Below, piece by piece: positions 45,498 to 53,984 of a DNA stretch of 64,000 nt. The notes under the pieces are model-generated. The model ran no database searches, had not been told where the DNA came from, and saw only the letters and a list, made by a program, of their open reading frames with translations. A program made the translations under genes and the position numbers. How positions within the stretch are numbered: the first letter of the stretch is position 1; every line of letters starts with the position of its first letter. The stretch comes from an uncultured Pseudoxanthomonas sp. (GTDB lineage Bacteria > Pseudomonadota > Gammaproteobacteria > Xanthomonadales > Xanthomonadaceae): NCBI RefSeq assembly GCF_946886695.1, contig NZ_CAMPJD010000016.1:16573-80572 (forward strand), written 5' to 3'.

Positions 45498-46267
45498 GCC
45501 GCCACCTCTGTCAGGGACTGCATGAAGCGGTCGACTTCTTCCGCCACCCGGTCGGCGTGCCCCAGGAACGGCGCGTGCCCGCCTCCGGCGATCTCGACGA
45601 AGTGCGCCTGCGGCGCAAGTTCCGCCGCTGTGCGCATCGCCTTCGACGGTACCAGCAGGTCGCGGCGACCGGCCAGCCACAGGCTGGGTACGGACAGTGC
45701 GGGCAGCTTCGCGCGCATGTCGGATTGTTCCAGCAATTGCAGGCCCGCCTGTAGTGCTTCGGGCGCGGGTTCGCCGCGCGCATAGAGATCGTGCTTCAAC
45801 GTGCGCAGCTCGCTGCGCGCATGTTCGGAGCCCATGGTGTCCAGCGCGAGAAAGCGCTCCAGGGTGCCCGCATAATCGTTGCGCAGGTCGGTGCCGAACT
45901 GCGCGAACACGCTCGCGTCGACCGCATGCGCCCATGCCTCGCTGCGAACGAAGCGCGGGGTGGAGGCGACCATCGCCAGTCCACGCACCTGCAGCGACCG
46001 TGCGGCGGCCTGCAATGCAAACAACCCGCCCAGTGACCATGCCAGCCACACTGCGGGCGGCGTACTGGCGAGGATGGCATCGGCGGTGGCATCCAGCGTC
46101 AGCGCGACGTCGCTTTCGCGGCTGTGGCCGTGCCCGGGCAGGTCGACGAGATGGAGGGTGTAACGGTCGGACAGCCGCTGCACCAGCGGTGCGAACACCC
46201 CGCCATGCAGCGCCCAACCGTGCAGCAGCACCAGGGATGGGCCGTTGCCGAGGGATTCGATATGCAT
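45494..46267 (-). CDS. bioH: Pimeloyl-[acyl-carrier protein] methyl ester esterase BioH
   Basis: Alpha/beta hydrolase that frees pimeloyl-ACP from its methyl ester and so ends the BioC-started cycle. The 257-residue length is normal. The oxyanion region is LVLLHGWALHGGVF, the nucleophile elbow LAWSLGGLFAL (Ser78), and the histidine lies in IAGGGHAPFLGH near the end. The ATG at 46267 has a GACAAT box 6 nt upstream, so bioH-bioC may have their own promoter inside the bio cluster. Confidence 0.93.
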   Translation of the reverse strand: MHIESLGNGPSLVLLHGWALHGGVFAPLVQRLSDRYTLHLVDLPGHGHSRESDVALTLDATADAILASTPPAVWLAWSLGGLFALQAAARSLQVRGLAMVASTPRFVRSEAWAHAVDASVFAQFGTDLRNDYAGTLERFLALDTMGSEHARSELRTLKHDLYARGEPAPEALQAGLQLLEQSDMRAKLPALSVPSLWLAGRRDLLVPSKAMRTAAELAPQAHFVEIAGGGHAPFLGHADRVAEEVDRFMQSLTEVAA

Positions 46268-46273
46268 GCATGT

Positions 46274-46279
46274 ATTGTC
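46274..46279 (-). promoter_or_regulatory. -10 box of bioH (leaderless layout)
   Basis: Minus-strand GACAAT, 6 nt (ACATGC) before the bioH ATG. Confidence 0.45.
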
Positions 46280-46282
46280 GCC

Positions 46283-46303
46283 GATCCCGCCCGATGCGGG
46301 ATC
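46283..46303. promoter_or_regulatory. 8-bp inverted repeat upstream of bioH
   Basis: GATCCCGC and GCGGGATC separated by CCGAT, located between the bioF stop and the bioH -10 box, where the -35 region would be. It may be an operator or an mRNA hairpin. Confidence 0.4.
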
Positions 46304-46327
46304 ACGCAGACGGGATGGCGCGTCGCG

Positions 46328-47527
46328 TCAGGCGACGGCGCCGTGCACGCGCTGTACGGCATCCCAGGAGCGCGCCAGTGTCGCCACCAGGCCATCCACG
46401 TCCTGCGCAGAGTGCAGTGCGGACAGGGTGATGCGCAGGCGCGCCTTGCCGTCCGGCACGGTGGGCGGGCGGATGGCGGGTACGAGGTAACCGGCACTGT
46501 CCAGCGCGGCGGACAGGGCCAGTGCATTGGCGTCGCTGCCGCACAGCACCGGCTGGATCGGCGACTCGGAAGCCATCAATTGCAAGCCCGCGCGCTGGGC
46601 CCCGCTGCGGAAGCGATCCACCAGCGACTGCAGCTTCTCGCGGCGCCAGTGGTCGCGGCGGGCGTGCTTCACCGCGACGCGGGTGGCCGCTGCCAGCGCC
46701 GGCGGCAGCGCGGTGGTGTAGATGTAGGGGCGCGCGGTTTCGGCGAGATGCTGGATCAGCATCTCTTCTCCCACGACGACGGCGCCGTAACCACCAAGCG
46801 CCTTGCCGAGCGTGACCAGTTGCAGGGGCACGTCGGCCACGCCCATGCGCGCTTCCGCCACGCTGCCGCGGCCGTCCGGCCCACGCACGCCGACGCCGTG
46901 CGCGTCGTCGACGAACAGCAATGCCTGCTGCATGCGCGCCACCAGGCTCAGGGCGCGCAACGGTGCAGTGTCGCCGTCCATGCTGAAGACGCCGTCCGTC
47001 ACCAGCATCGCCGCGCCGTCCGCCTGCAGCTTGAGCTGGCGCAATGCGCCTTCCGGATCCAGGTGCGGGTAACGCCGCAGCCTGGCGCCCGCCAGCCGCG
47101 TCGCATCGAGCAAACTGGCGTGGTTGAGCCGGTCCTGCACGCAGACGTCGCCGTCTTCCAGCAAGGCCTGCTGCACGGCGAGGTTGGCGAGGAAGCCGCT
47201 GCCGAACAGCAGCGCACGCGGATAGCCCAGCCATTCCGCCACGTCGCGCTCGAGTCCCTCGTGGATGGCATGGTGGCCGCTGACCAGATGCGATGCCCCA
47301 GCACCCGTGCCTTCGCGCGCAGCGGCGTCCTGCAGTGCATTGGTCACTTCGAACTGCTGCGCCAGACCCAGGTAGTCGTTGCTGCTGAACTCGGTCAGCC
47401 AGCGGCCATCGACCTCCACGCGCACGCCATCGCGCCGGCTGACAATGCGGCGTGTGCGCTGGCGCGCCAGCGCCACGCGGTGCTGGCGCTGGGCAAGGAT
47501 GCGGTCGTGCAGGTCAGGACGGGTCAT
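46328..47527 (-). CDS. bioF: 8-amino-7-oxononanoate synthase BioF
   Basis: PLP enzyme joining pimeloyl-ACP and L-alanine with loss of CO2. The 399-residue product has [46 protein letters not shown] and the Schiff-base lysine in [15 protein letters not shown], in the alpha-oxoamine synthase order. The start [17 protein letters not shown] is typical. It lies 126 bp downstream of bioB; that gap shows no feature. Confidence 0.95.
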   Translation of the reverse strand: MTRPDLHDRILAQRQHRVALARQRTRRIVSRRDGVRVEVDGRWLTEFSSNDYLGLAQQFEVTNALQDAAAREGTGAGASHLVSGHHAIHEGLERDVAEWLGYPRALLFGSGFLANLAVQQALLEDGDVCVQDRLNHASLLDATRLAGARLRRYPHLDPEGALRQLKLQADGAAMLVTDGVFSMDGDTAPLRALSLVARMQQALLFVDDAHGVGVRGPDGRGSVAEARMGVADVPLQLVTLGKALGGYGAVVVGEEMLIQHLAETARPYIYTTALPPALAAATRVAVKHARRDHWRREKLQSLVDRFRSGAQRAGLQLMASESPIQPVLCGSDANALALSAALDSAGYLVPAIRPPTVPDGKARLRITLSALHSAQDVDGLVATLARSWDAVQRVHGAVA

Positions 47528-47653
47528 GGTGTCGGCACCGGATACGAAGGATCTCGTCGGCGGACGCGGCCGGGATGCGGCGACGCCGACGCGCCGGTCC
47601 GCGATGCCCGCGCCGGCGTGATGGCCTTCGTCCTGCCCCTGTCGTGCCCCCGA

Positions 47654-48730
47654 CTACGCCGCCTGGCCGCAATCCGGCGCAGGGTGGGTGATGTCGGCAT
47701 GCACCGTACCGCTGCCCGGGGCATCGGTTCTGTGATGGTCGTGCACGTTTTCCACCTGCACCGCCATCGGCCGCAATCCAAGGCGGGCGAACAAGGCCTG
47801 GTCGCGCGCGGTGTCCGGGTTGCCGGTGGTCAGCAGCTTCTCGCCGTAGAAGATCGAGTTGGCGCCCGCCAGGAAGCATAGCGCCTGCAGCTCGTCGCTC
47901 ATGGCCTCGCGTCCTGCCGACAGTCGCACCATGGAGGCCGGCATCGCGATACGGGCCACGGCGATGGTGCGGACGAATTCGAACGGATCGAGCTCGGTCG
48001 TCCCGTGCAGAGGGGTCCCGGCCACCTGCACCAGGCGGTTGACCGGTACCGAATCCGGATGCGCCGGCAGGTTCGCCAGTGCCTGCAGCAGGCCGGCGCG
48101 CTGGTCGCGCGACTCGCCCATGCCGACGATGCCGCCACAGCAGGTCTTCATGCCGGCATCGCGCACGTGCGCCAGCGTGTCCAAGCGGTCCTGGTACTGG
48201 CGGGTGTGGATGATGTCGCCGTAGAAGTCGGGTGCGGTGTCGAGGTTGTGGTTGTAGTAATCCAGTCCGGCATCCTTCAACGCGTTCGCCTGCGCGCCGC
48301 TCAGCATGCCCAGCGTGGCGCAGGTCTCCAGGCCCAGCGCCTTCACCCCACGGATCATCTCGGCGACCTTGGGGATGTCGCGGTCCTTGGGCGAGCGCCA
48401 GGCTGCGCCCATGCAGAAGCGCGACGCGCCGGCGGCCTTGGCCTGCGCAGCCTTCGCCAGCACCTGCCCGGCATCCATCAGCTTCTGCGCGTCCACGCCG
48501 GTGTCGTAGCGCTGGGCTTGCGGGCAGTATGCGCAATCCTCCGGGCAGCCGCCGGTCTTCACCGACAACAGGGTCGATACCTGCACCTCGGCGGGATCGA
48601 AATGGCGACGGTGCACGGCCGATGCCCGGTGCAGCAACTCGGGGAACGGCAGGTCGAACAAGGCCAGCAGTTCCTCGCGCCCCCAGTCATGGCGCAGCAC
48701 CGGCGCATCGATCGAAATGTGAGAGGACAT
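47654..48730 (-). CDS. bioB: Biotin synthase BioB
   Basis: Radical SAM enzyme that inserts sulfur into dethiobiotin. The 358-residue protein has the cluster motif Cys62-x3-Cys66-x2-Cys69 ([12 protein letters not shown]), the [12 protein letters not shown] segment, [24 protein letters not shown] and [16 protein letters not shown] that line the barrel. First gene of bioB-bioF-bioH-bioC. A TCTAAT box about 14 nt before the ATG on the minus strand and an AAGG sequence may serve as promoter and ribosome site. bioA and bioD are not in the window. Confidence 0.97.
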   Translation of the reverse strand: MSSHISIDAPVLRHDWGREELLALFDLPFPELLHRASAVHRRHFDPAEVQVSTLLSVKTGGCPEDCAYCPQAQRYDTGVDAQKLMDAGQVLAKAAQAKAAGASRFCMGAAWRSPKDRDIPKVAEMIRGVKALGLETCATLGMLSGAQANALKDAGLDYYNHNLDTAPDFYGDIIHTRQYQDRLDTLAHVRDAGMKTCCGGIVGMGESRDQRAGLLQALANLPAHPDSVPVNRLVQVAGTPLHGTTELDPFEFVRTIAVARIAMPASMVRLSAGREAMSDELQALCFLAGANSIFYGEKLLTTGNPDTARDQALFARLGLRPMAVQVENVHDHHRTDAPGSGTVHADITHPAPDCGQAA

Positions 48731-48791
48731 GATCGCCTTGGGGAATTAGAGTCGGGGAAGTCTGGAAACCGGGCCCCGCCCTGTCAACCGC

Positions 48792-49496
48792 ATGGATGCT
48801 CCGAAAGTTGACGGCTGGTATCGATGGGCCAGCACGCTGCTGCTGGCTACACGTTGCCTGGTCTGCCGCGAACGCGGCGCCAATGGCGTCGATCTATGCA
48901 CTTCGTGCAGGGAACAGCTTCCATGGAACCGATCTTCCTGCCCTCGCTGCGGACTCCCGATGCCGGCCCCCGGCGAGTGCGGAGACTGCCTGCGTCGGTC
49001 TCCGGCGTTGACGCATACCTGCGCCGTTTTCGTCTATGGCTTTCCGCTGGATCGGCTGATCCCGCGCTTCAAGTTCCACCGCGACCTGGCGGCCGGACGC
49101 CTGATGGCCGAGTTGATGGCGGGTGCGCTGGGGTCCACACCGCGCCCTGACGCGATCGTGCCGGTCCCGCTGCACGCGCGGCGCATACGCGAGCGCGGCT
49201 ACGACCAGGCGCTGGAGCTGGCGCGCCCGTTGGCTGCGACGCTGGACCTGCCGCTGCGCAGCGACCTGCTGCAGCGGGTCCGTGCCACCGCGCCGCAGTC
49301 CGAGCTCGATGCCGGGCAGCGCCAGCGCAACCTAGCCAAGGCGTTCGCAGCGCGGAACGAGGCCACCCCTCTGCGGCACGTGGCACTGGTCGACGATGTG
49401 ATGACGACGGGCGCCACCCTGGAGGCGGCGGCTCGCGCCCTGCGGGGCGCTGGCGTGCAACGGGTGGATGCATGGGTCTGCGCGCGGGCGCCATGA
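48792..49496 (+). CDS. comF: ComF family phosphoribosyltransferase-like protein
   Basis: A 234-residue protein with an N-terminal zinc finger (CLVCRERGANGVDLCTSCRE then CPRCGLPMPAPGECGDC) and a C-terminal PRTase fold with PVPLHARRIRERGYDQALELA and the PRPP loop VALVDDVMTTGATL. ComF/GntX proteins act in natural DNA uptake and related processes. It is divergent from bioB with 61 bp between starts. Confidence 0.9.
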   Translation: MDAPKVDGWYRWASTLLLATRCLVCRERGANGVDLCTSCREQLPWNRSSCPRCGLPMPAPGECGDCLRRSPALTHTCAVFVYGFPLDRLIPRFKFHRDLAAGRLMAELMAGALGSTPRPDAIVPVPLHARRIRERGYDQALELARPLAATLDLPLRSDLLQRVRATAPQSELDAGQRQRNLAKAFAARNEATPLRHVALVDDVMTTGATLEAAARALRGAGVQRVDAWVCARAP

Positions 49497-49556
49497 ACGG
49501 TACGAACGACGTGCCGGGATCATCACCCGGGTCGTGCCGGGCCGCCGTGCGCGCGG

Positions 49557-50459
49557 CTACGCCGCCAGTCCGGACAGATCCAAGGCCAGGCCGGCGAACA
49601 CCACTGCCCCCACCCAGTTGTTGTGCAGGAATGCCCGGAAGCATGCTTCCCGTCCCCGGTGGCGGGCGATGACGAACTCCCACGCGACCAGGAGCACGGC
49701 GACACCCAGGGCGCCCCAGTAAGCAGGGCCCAGGCCAGCCTGTCTTCCCACCAGGTACAAAGCCACCAGCACCAGCGCATACAGCACGCCCTGGATGACA
49801 AGATCGAGATCGCCGAAGAGGATGGCGGTGGATTTCGACCCCGCCCGGATATCGTCCTCACGGTCCACCATCGCATACCAGGTGTCGTACGCGGTGGCCC
49901 ACAGGATGTTGGCGCCGTACAGCACCCAGGCCACCGGCGGCACCTCGCCCTGCACCGCGGCAAAGGCCATCGGGATGCCCCAGCCGAAGGCCAGGCCCAG
50001 ATAGACCTGCGGCAGATAGGTGTAGCGCTTCAGATAGGGATAGCTGGCCGCCAGGAACAGGCCCGCGAAGCTCAGCCACACGGTCAGCCGGTTCAACGTG
50101 AGTACCAGCCCGAACGCCACCAGCATCAGTACGGCGAACACGGCCAGGGCTTCGCGTCCGGAGACCGCGCCGGTCGCGAGCGGGCGCCCGCGCGTGCGTT
50201 CCACCTGCGGGTCCAGCCAACGGTCGGCGTAATCGTTGATCACGCACCCCGCCGACCGGGTCAGCCACACCCCGGCCGTGAACACGAACAGGGTCCATGC
50301 CGGCGGCACGCCGTCGGCCGCCAGCCACAAGGCCCACCAGGTGGGCCACAACAGCAGCAGCACGCCGATCGGGCGATCCCCGCGCACCAGCTTCCAGTAC
50401 TGGCCCAACCGCTCGCGCCAGCGCGGCATGGCTTCGGTTTCGAAACGCTCGTATCCCAT
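49557..50459 (-). CDS. ubiA: 4-hydroxybenzoate octaprenyltransferase UbiA
   Basis: Integral membrane prenyltransferase of ubiquinone synthesis, attaching the polyprenyl chain to 4-hydroxybenzoate. The 300-residue protein has eight or nine hydrophobic helices and both aspartate motifs: [20 protein letters not shown] and, later, [20 protein letters not shown], which bind Mg-diphosphate. The N-terminus holds [19 protein letters not shown]. The ATG at 50459 (MGYERFE) has TACCCT 7 nt upstream. It converges on comF. Confidence 0.95.
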   Translation of the reverse strand: MGYERFETEAMPRWRERLGQYWKLVRGDRPIGVLLLLWPTWWALWLAADGVPPAWTLFVFTAGVWLTRSAGCVINDYADRWLDPQVERTRGRPLATGAVSGREALAVFAVLMLVAFGLVLTLNRLTVWLSFAGLFLAASYPYLKRYTYLPQVYLGLAFGWGIPMAFAAVQGEVPPVAWVLYGANILWATAYDTWYAMVDREDDIRAGSKSTAILFGDLDLVIQGVLYALVLVALYLVGRQAGLGPAYWGALGVAVLLVAWEFVIARHRGREACFRAFLHNNWVGAVVFAGLALDLSGLAA

Positions 50460-50466
50460 GCGCGAA

Positions 50467-50472
50467 AGGGTA
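50467..50472 (-). promoter_or_regulatory. -10 box of ubiA (leaderless layout)
   Basis: Minus-strand TACCCT, 7 nt (TTCGCGC) before the ubiA ATG. Confidence 0.35.
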
Positions 50473-50542
50473 ACAGGCGCGCCGCCCAGGCCGGATTTCC
50501 GCATCGCCCGCACCGGAGTGGGCCAGTCCCCCGCTTTGCGGC

Positions 50543-50548
50543 TAGAAT
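50543..50548 (+). promoter_or_regulatory. -10 box of the tRNA-Arg gene
   Basis: TAGAAT 11 nt before the first base of the tRNA; the intervening GC-rich stretch is like a stable-RNA discriminator. Confidence 0.5.
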
Positions 50549-50559
50549 GCCGGTCCCGT

Positions 50560-50636
50560 GCGCCTGTAGCTCAGCCGGATAGAGTAGTGGCTTCCGAAGC
50601 CATTGGTCGGGGGTTCGAATCCCTCCAGGCGCGCCA
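50560..50636 (+). tRNA. tRNA-Arg (anticodon CCG)
   Basis: A complete 77-nt cloverleaf. The acceptor arms are GCGCCTG and CAGGCGC, with discriminator G and encoded CCA at 50634-50636. The D arm is in AGCTCAGCCGGATAGAG, the anticodon stem GTGGC/GCCAT closes the loop TTCCGAA with anticodon CCG, and the T arm contains GGTTCGAATCC. It reads CGG arginine codons. It lies between ubiA and a decayed region, a position where integrated elements are often found, but no attachment-site duplicate is visible in this window. Confidence 0.97.
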
Positions 50637-50779
50637 TTTCCCGTGGACAGAACAGAGTCCAGCAATGCCCGGGCGCCGCTCCGCGCGTAACGCCTTTCAG
50701 TTTCTACGGACGACGCTCCGTCGGCGGGACCGCGACAGCGGCTTGGGCTTTGGAGCATCGCGGCACTCGAAAGCGTCCG

Positions 50780-51275
50780 AAGCCGCCGCACACTGTCTTG
50801 AGTAGATCCGGCCTGCGGGCGGACCCGCCGGATGAGCACCGGAGTGCGAGCTTGATGCGCGGCCAGTCGGGACCGGGCTTGCCGAAGCGGTCGGCCAGCC
50901 GGCGCGAGAAACCGATGTCGAGGATCATGCAGACGATGCCGCTGCCGTTGAACGGGCTGAAGGCGGAGGTAGCGGCATCCTCGGGCCACTGGAACCCGGT
51001 CAGGCCCAAGCCGGTCAGCGCGGCGTTGAGGCCAGTGATGAAGCCGGCGAATCCCGAAGCTTCAAGGAACGACGCCAGCGCCGCCTCACTCAAGCAGTAC
51101 TGGAATTAGTAGGTGTACGTGCCGCCCTTCAGGGCTAGGTTCATGAACAACAACACCGTCAGCACCAGCACCTGCTAGGGCCGGTCGCGCAGCAGGTCCG
51201 ACAGGTCCTGAAGCACGCCGGAAGATTGCGCCTTCGTCGTGTCCCACCAGCTGGTGCAGCGCCTTCGTCGCGACC
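50780..51275 (-). pseudogene. Remnant of a GPH/MelB-like MFS sugar transporter
   Basis: Conceptual translation on the minus strand gives LLFMNLALKGGTYTY, a TAA stop, then FQYCLSEAALASFLEASGFA, GFITGLNAALTG, FQWPEDAATSAFSPFNGSGI and CMILDIGFSRRLADRFGK, characteristic of the middle part of glycoside-pentoside-hexuronide transporters. Upstream, LQDLSDLLRDRP is followed by a TAG where Trp is expected, before QVLVLTVLLF. There are thus at least two nonsense codons, a probable frame change near 51230 and no N- or C-terminal part. The gene is dead. The rest of 50637-51668 holds only non-coding sequence and the palindrome at 51345. Confidence 0.6.
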
Positions 51276-51344
51276 CGCAACGGCTCGAAGCTCAGGAGAG
51301 ATCGGCGCGTGTAGCCAGCGCCGCTCCGGATCAGGACGGAGCCG

Positions 51345-51355
51345 GTAACGGTTAC
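51345..51355. promoter_or_regulatory. LacI-type operator-like palindrome
   Basis: GTAAC-G-GTTAC, a perfect 11-bp palindrome inside CCGGTAACGGTTACAAG, about 70 bp upstream of the transporter remnant. LacI-family repressors controlling sugar loci bind such sites. With the transporter dead it may be a relic. Confidence 0.4.
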
Positions 51356-51668
51356 AAGTGGCGTCGGCCTTGGGGATATCCGGCGACCGGAGACGCGGTC
51401 GTGCGGTAGCGATGGGTGCGATGAAGGTCCGCGACGATCAAGACGCGACCATGGAGCACGACATGCGGGACGCGCGATGTCCTCCCTGCGCGCACCAATG
51501 CGAATTGGACACAGTAGTGTGATGGGGCGGCAAGAATAGGGCGGCCGGCCTGTCGCTGCGACACCTTGGGTGAGCGGCGATTTGGCGGTATATATTCTGG
51601 ACCTCCTCGGAAGGCCTCTCATGTCGCCAGCATCGCCTCACCACCGGCAGGCCCTTGTCGAGAGACCC

Positions 51669-53636
51669 ATGAAGAGCTCAAAGATAATTTGTGTTTCGTT
51701 GCTGGCGGCATTGGGTGCGGGGCTCGCGTTTCCGGCGAGTGCGCAGTTCAAGGTCAACGCGTCCTTTCGCAACAGCATCGAACCGGGATGGACGTTCTCG
51801 GGCAACAACAATGGCGGCAACAACGACAGCGGCATCCTGACCGGTGGCTACGGCCTGATCGTCGACGGCAACAACACCAATGACGCGCTGGGCAACGGCT
51901 GGCTGCGGCTGTCGACGGACCTGCCCAGCCAGGTCGGCAGCGCACGCTATACCGGCGGCTCGTTCCCCTCCTCCCAGGGTGTGATCGTCGAGTTCGACTA
52001 TGTCGCCTGGGGGGGCACCGGGGCGGACGGCATCAGTTTCTACCTGTACGACGCCAACCAGACGATGGCCGGAGCCCTGCCGGGCGCTGGGCTGGGCTAC
52101 TGCGACGGGGCAGGCGGCTACCTGGGCATCGGCCTGGACGAGTTCGGCAATTTCTCCAGCCAGTTGCCCGGCGTGAGCGGCGGATGCTCGGCCCTGAGTG
52201 GAAGTCCCGGGTCAGCGGCAGACCGTGTGGTCGTCCGAGGGCCGCTCAGCGCCAACAATGTCTACGTGGCCGGTGCAGCCGTGCCTGGCGGCATCGACGT
52301 GCCGGGCACCACGATTCGCCCCACCGCCGATCGCGCCCGTGTCCTGTTGATCCCCAACGGCCTGGGCGGATACCGCGTCACCGTGGGCTTGGGGCAGAAC
52401 GGCGGCGCGATCAGCAACGTGCTGACCAATCTGAACTTCCCCTATGCCGCACCCGCCAACCTTCGCATGGGCTTCGGTGGATCCACCGGCGGGCTGAACA
52501 ACATCCACGAGGTGCGGGGCGTGGTGACATCCACGCCGGCGAACATCGTGGTGACCAAGACCACCGCGTCGGCCACCAACTACCTGCGTGGCCTGCCAAT
52601 GACCTACACGGTGACCGTCACCAACGCCGACATCAATCCGGTGGACCCGGGCAGCCAGGCTCCCACCATCAACGGGGCCAATGCGGCCGATATCATCGAC
52701 ACACTTCCCGCGCAGATCGCGAATGCGACATGGACGTGCAGCGCGACGGCAGGCTCCACCTGCCCCTCGGCGAGCGGCAGCGGCAATCTTTCCTTTGCCG
52801 GCGGGTACACGATGGCGCCGGGCGGCGTGCTGACCTTCACCATCACCGGTACCGTGGCCGCCACCTCCACCTGCGGCGCCACGGTCAGCAACACGGCCAG
52901 CGCCGACTTCTCCGCCACGGACGGGTTCGCCGACATCGACCCGTCCAACAACAGTGCCAGCGCGACGTTCACGGTGCAGTGTCCCTCGTTGACCGTGAGA
53001 AAGGTTTCGGTGGATGGCGTCGGCACGTTCGGCTTCACGGGCACCAACGGCATCCAGTCGCACAGCATCACCACCAGCACGGCCGGTACGGCCGTGGCGG
53101 GCGCGACGCAGACCCTAACGGCGGCGGGCGTGGCGACGACCATCACCGAGGCTGCGCCACCCGCTCCGTTCGGACTGCGTTCCGTCGTCTGCACAGGCCT
53201 GGGCACCGGCGGCACCGCAACGGTCGACCTCGCCACGAGATCGGTGACACTGAATGCGCAAGCCACGAGCACGGCAGGGCCGATTTTGTGCACCTTCACC
53301 AACGAGACCCGCAAGACGGACCTGCGCGTGGTGAAGACGGCTTCGCCAACTTCGACGGTAAGCGGCAACATCGTCGACTTTTCCCTAACCGTGACGAACA
53401 ACGGACCGCTCGACGCGTCCAACGTGTTGCTCAGCGACACTCCCGGGGCCGGACTCAACTGCCTCTCGCCCAGCAGCACGGCGGTTTGCAGCGCATCCGG
53501 AGGCGCAAGCTGTCCTTCGCCCACCGTTGCGGTGAGCACGCTGTTGGGGGGAGGCATCACCATTCCCGCACTGCCGGTCGGGGGGCAGGTGGTGGTGACG
53601 TTGCGCTGCACGGTGACCGCAACCGGGCTACCCTGA
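51669..53636 (+). CDS. Secreted L-type-lectin-like and DUF11-repeat surface protein
   Basis: A 655-residue exported protein. The ATG at 51669 opens a signal peptide cleaved near residue 25 (PASAQF); the 33-residue longer reading is not signal-like. Residues about 30-300 look like a bacterial L-type lectin/jelly-roll domain: LTGGYGLIVDGNNTND, GVIVEFDYVAWGGTGADGI, SFYLYDANQTMAG, GYLGIGLDEFGNFS. At least two DUF11-type beta-sandwich repeats follow (YTVTVTNADINPVDPG and DFSLTVTNNGPLDASNVLLS), each with a Cys pair, around an intervening SLTVRKVSVDGVGTFGFTG segment. No membrane anchor or sorting signal is visible at the end. Carbohydrate binding or adhesion is inferred. The ORF ends in CTVTATGLP. 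The next 348 bp carry no recognisable gene. Confidence 0.75.
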   Translation: MKSSKIICVSLLAALGAGLAFPASAQFKVNASFRNSIEPGWTFSGNNNGGNNDSGILTGGYGLIVDGNNTNDALGNGWLRLSTDLPSQVGSARYTGGSFPSSQGVIVEFDYVAWGGTGADGISFYLYDANQTMAGALPGAGLGYCDGAGGYLGIGLDEFGNFSSQLPGVSGGCSALSGSPGSAADRVVVRGPLSANNVYVAGAAVPGGIDVPGTTIRPTADRARVLLIPNGLGGYRVTVGLGQNGGAISNVLTNLNFPYAAPANLRMGFGGSTGGLNNIHEVRGVVTSTPANIVVTKTTASATNYLRGLPMTYTVTVTNADINPVDPGSQAPTINGANAADIIDTLPAQIANATWTCSATAGSTCPSASGSGNLSFAGGYTMAPGGVLTFTITGTVAATSTCGATVSNTASADFSATDGFADIDPSNNSASATFTVQCPSLTVRKVSVDGVGTFGFTGTNGIQSHSITTSTAGTAVAGATQTLTAAGVATTITEAAPPAPFGLRSVVCTGLGTGGTATVDLATRSVTLNAQATSTAGPILCTFTNETRKTDLRVVKTASPTSTVSGNIVDFSLTVTNNGPLDASNVLLSDTPGAGLNCLSPSSTAVCSASGGASCPSPTVAVSTLLGGGITIPALPVGGQVVVTLRCTVTATGLP

Positions 53637-53984
53637 CGGTACTTCGGGCGCTGTCCGGCAAAAGCCCAGCTGCGCCGACAGCAGCACGTGTAATCCACGC
53701 TGACGTGTGGGGCCGGGACGGCAGCCAGAAGACGGCCCACGCCGTCGGCCGATGTCGTCCACCAGCCCACCGCTCCCTGAAAGTGTGTGGAAGGTGCTGA
53801 CGCAAGGATCCTCCGCGCTTCGTGTCTTCGCCCGGCGGACAAGCAGCCAGCCGTCCTCAGTCGGCGGCGTCGCCGGTAGCCGCGATATCCGTCCGCAGAC
53901 AGCGTGCCCATGCTGTCTGCAGGCGATTCCCGACCCCGATGCACGGTAGTCTGTAGCCTGCGCGTATCCGAATAACCGTCTTCA
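53637..53984 (+). other. Non-coding gap between the lectin/DUF11 gene and the kinase gene
   Basis: No ORF with coding character. AATAACCG with a 6-nt spacer precedes the kinase ATG and could be a weak leaderless -10 box. I see no terminator with a T-run. Confidence 0.5.

Noticed and set aside
50704..51093. 129-codon minus-strand frame as a live gene
   Set aside because: It corresponds to the middle of a transporter interrupted by nonsense codons upstream, with unrelated sequence at its end; treated as pseudogene.
50560..51600. Genomic island or prophage integrated at tRNA-Arg
   Set aside because: No integrase, no repeat of the tRNA 3' end within the window and no phage or conjugation genes were found.
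53600..53703. Possible frameshift at the end of the lectin/DUF11 gene
   Set aside because: Another frame continues for about 25 residues with two cysteines to a stop at 53701, but CTVTATGLP is a plausible natural end for a DUF11 strand, so I keep the annotated stop.
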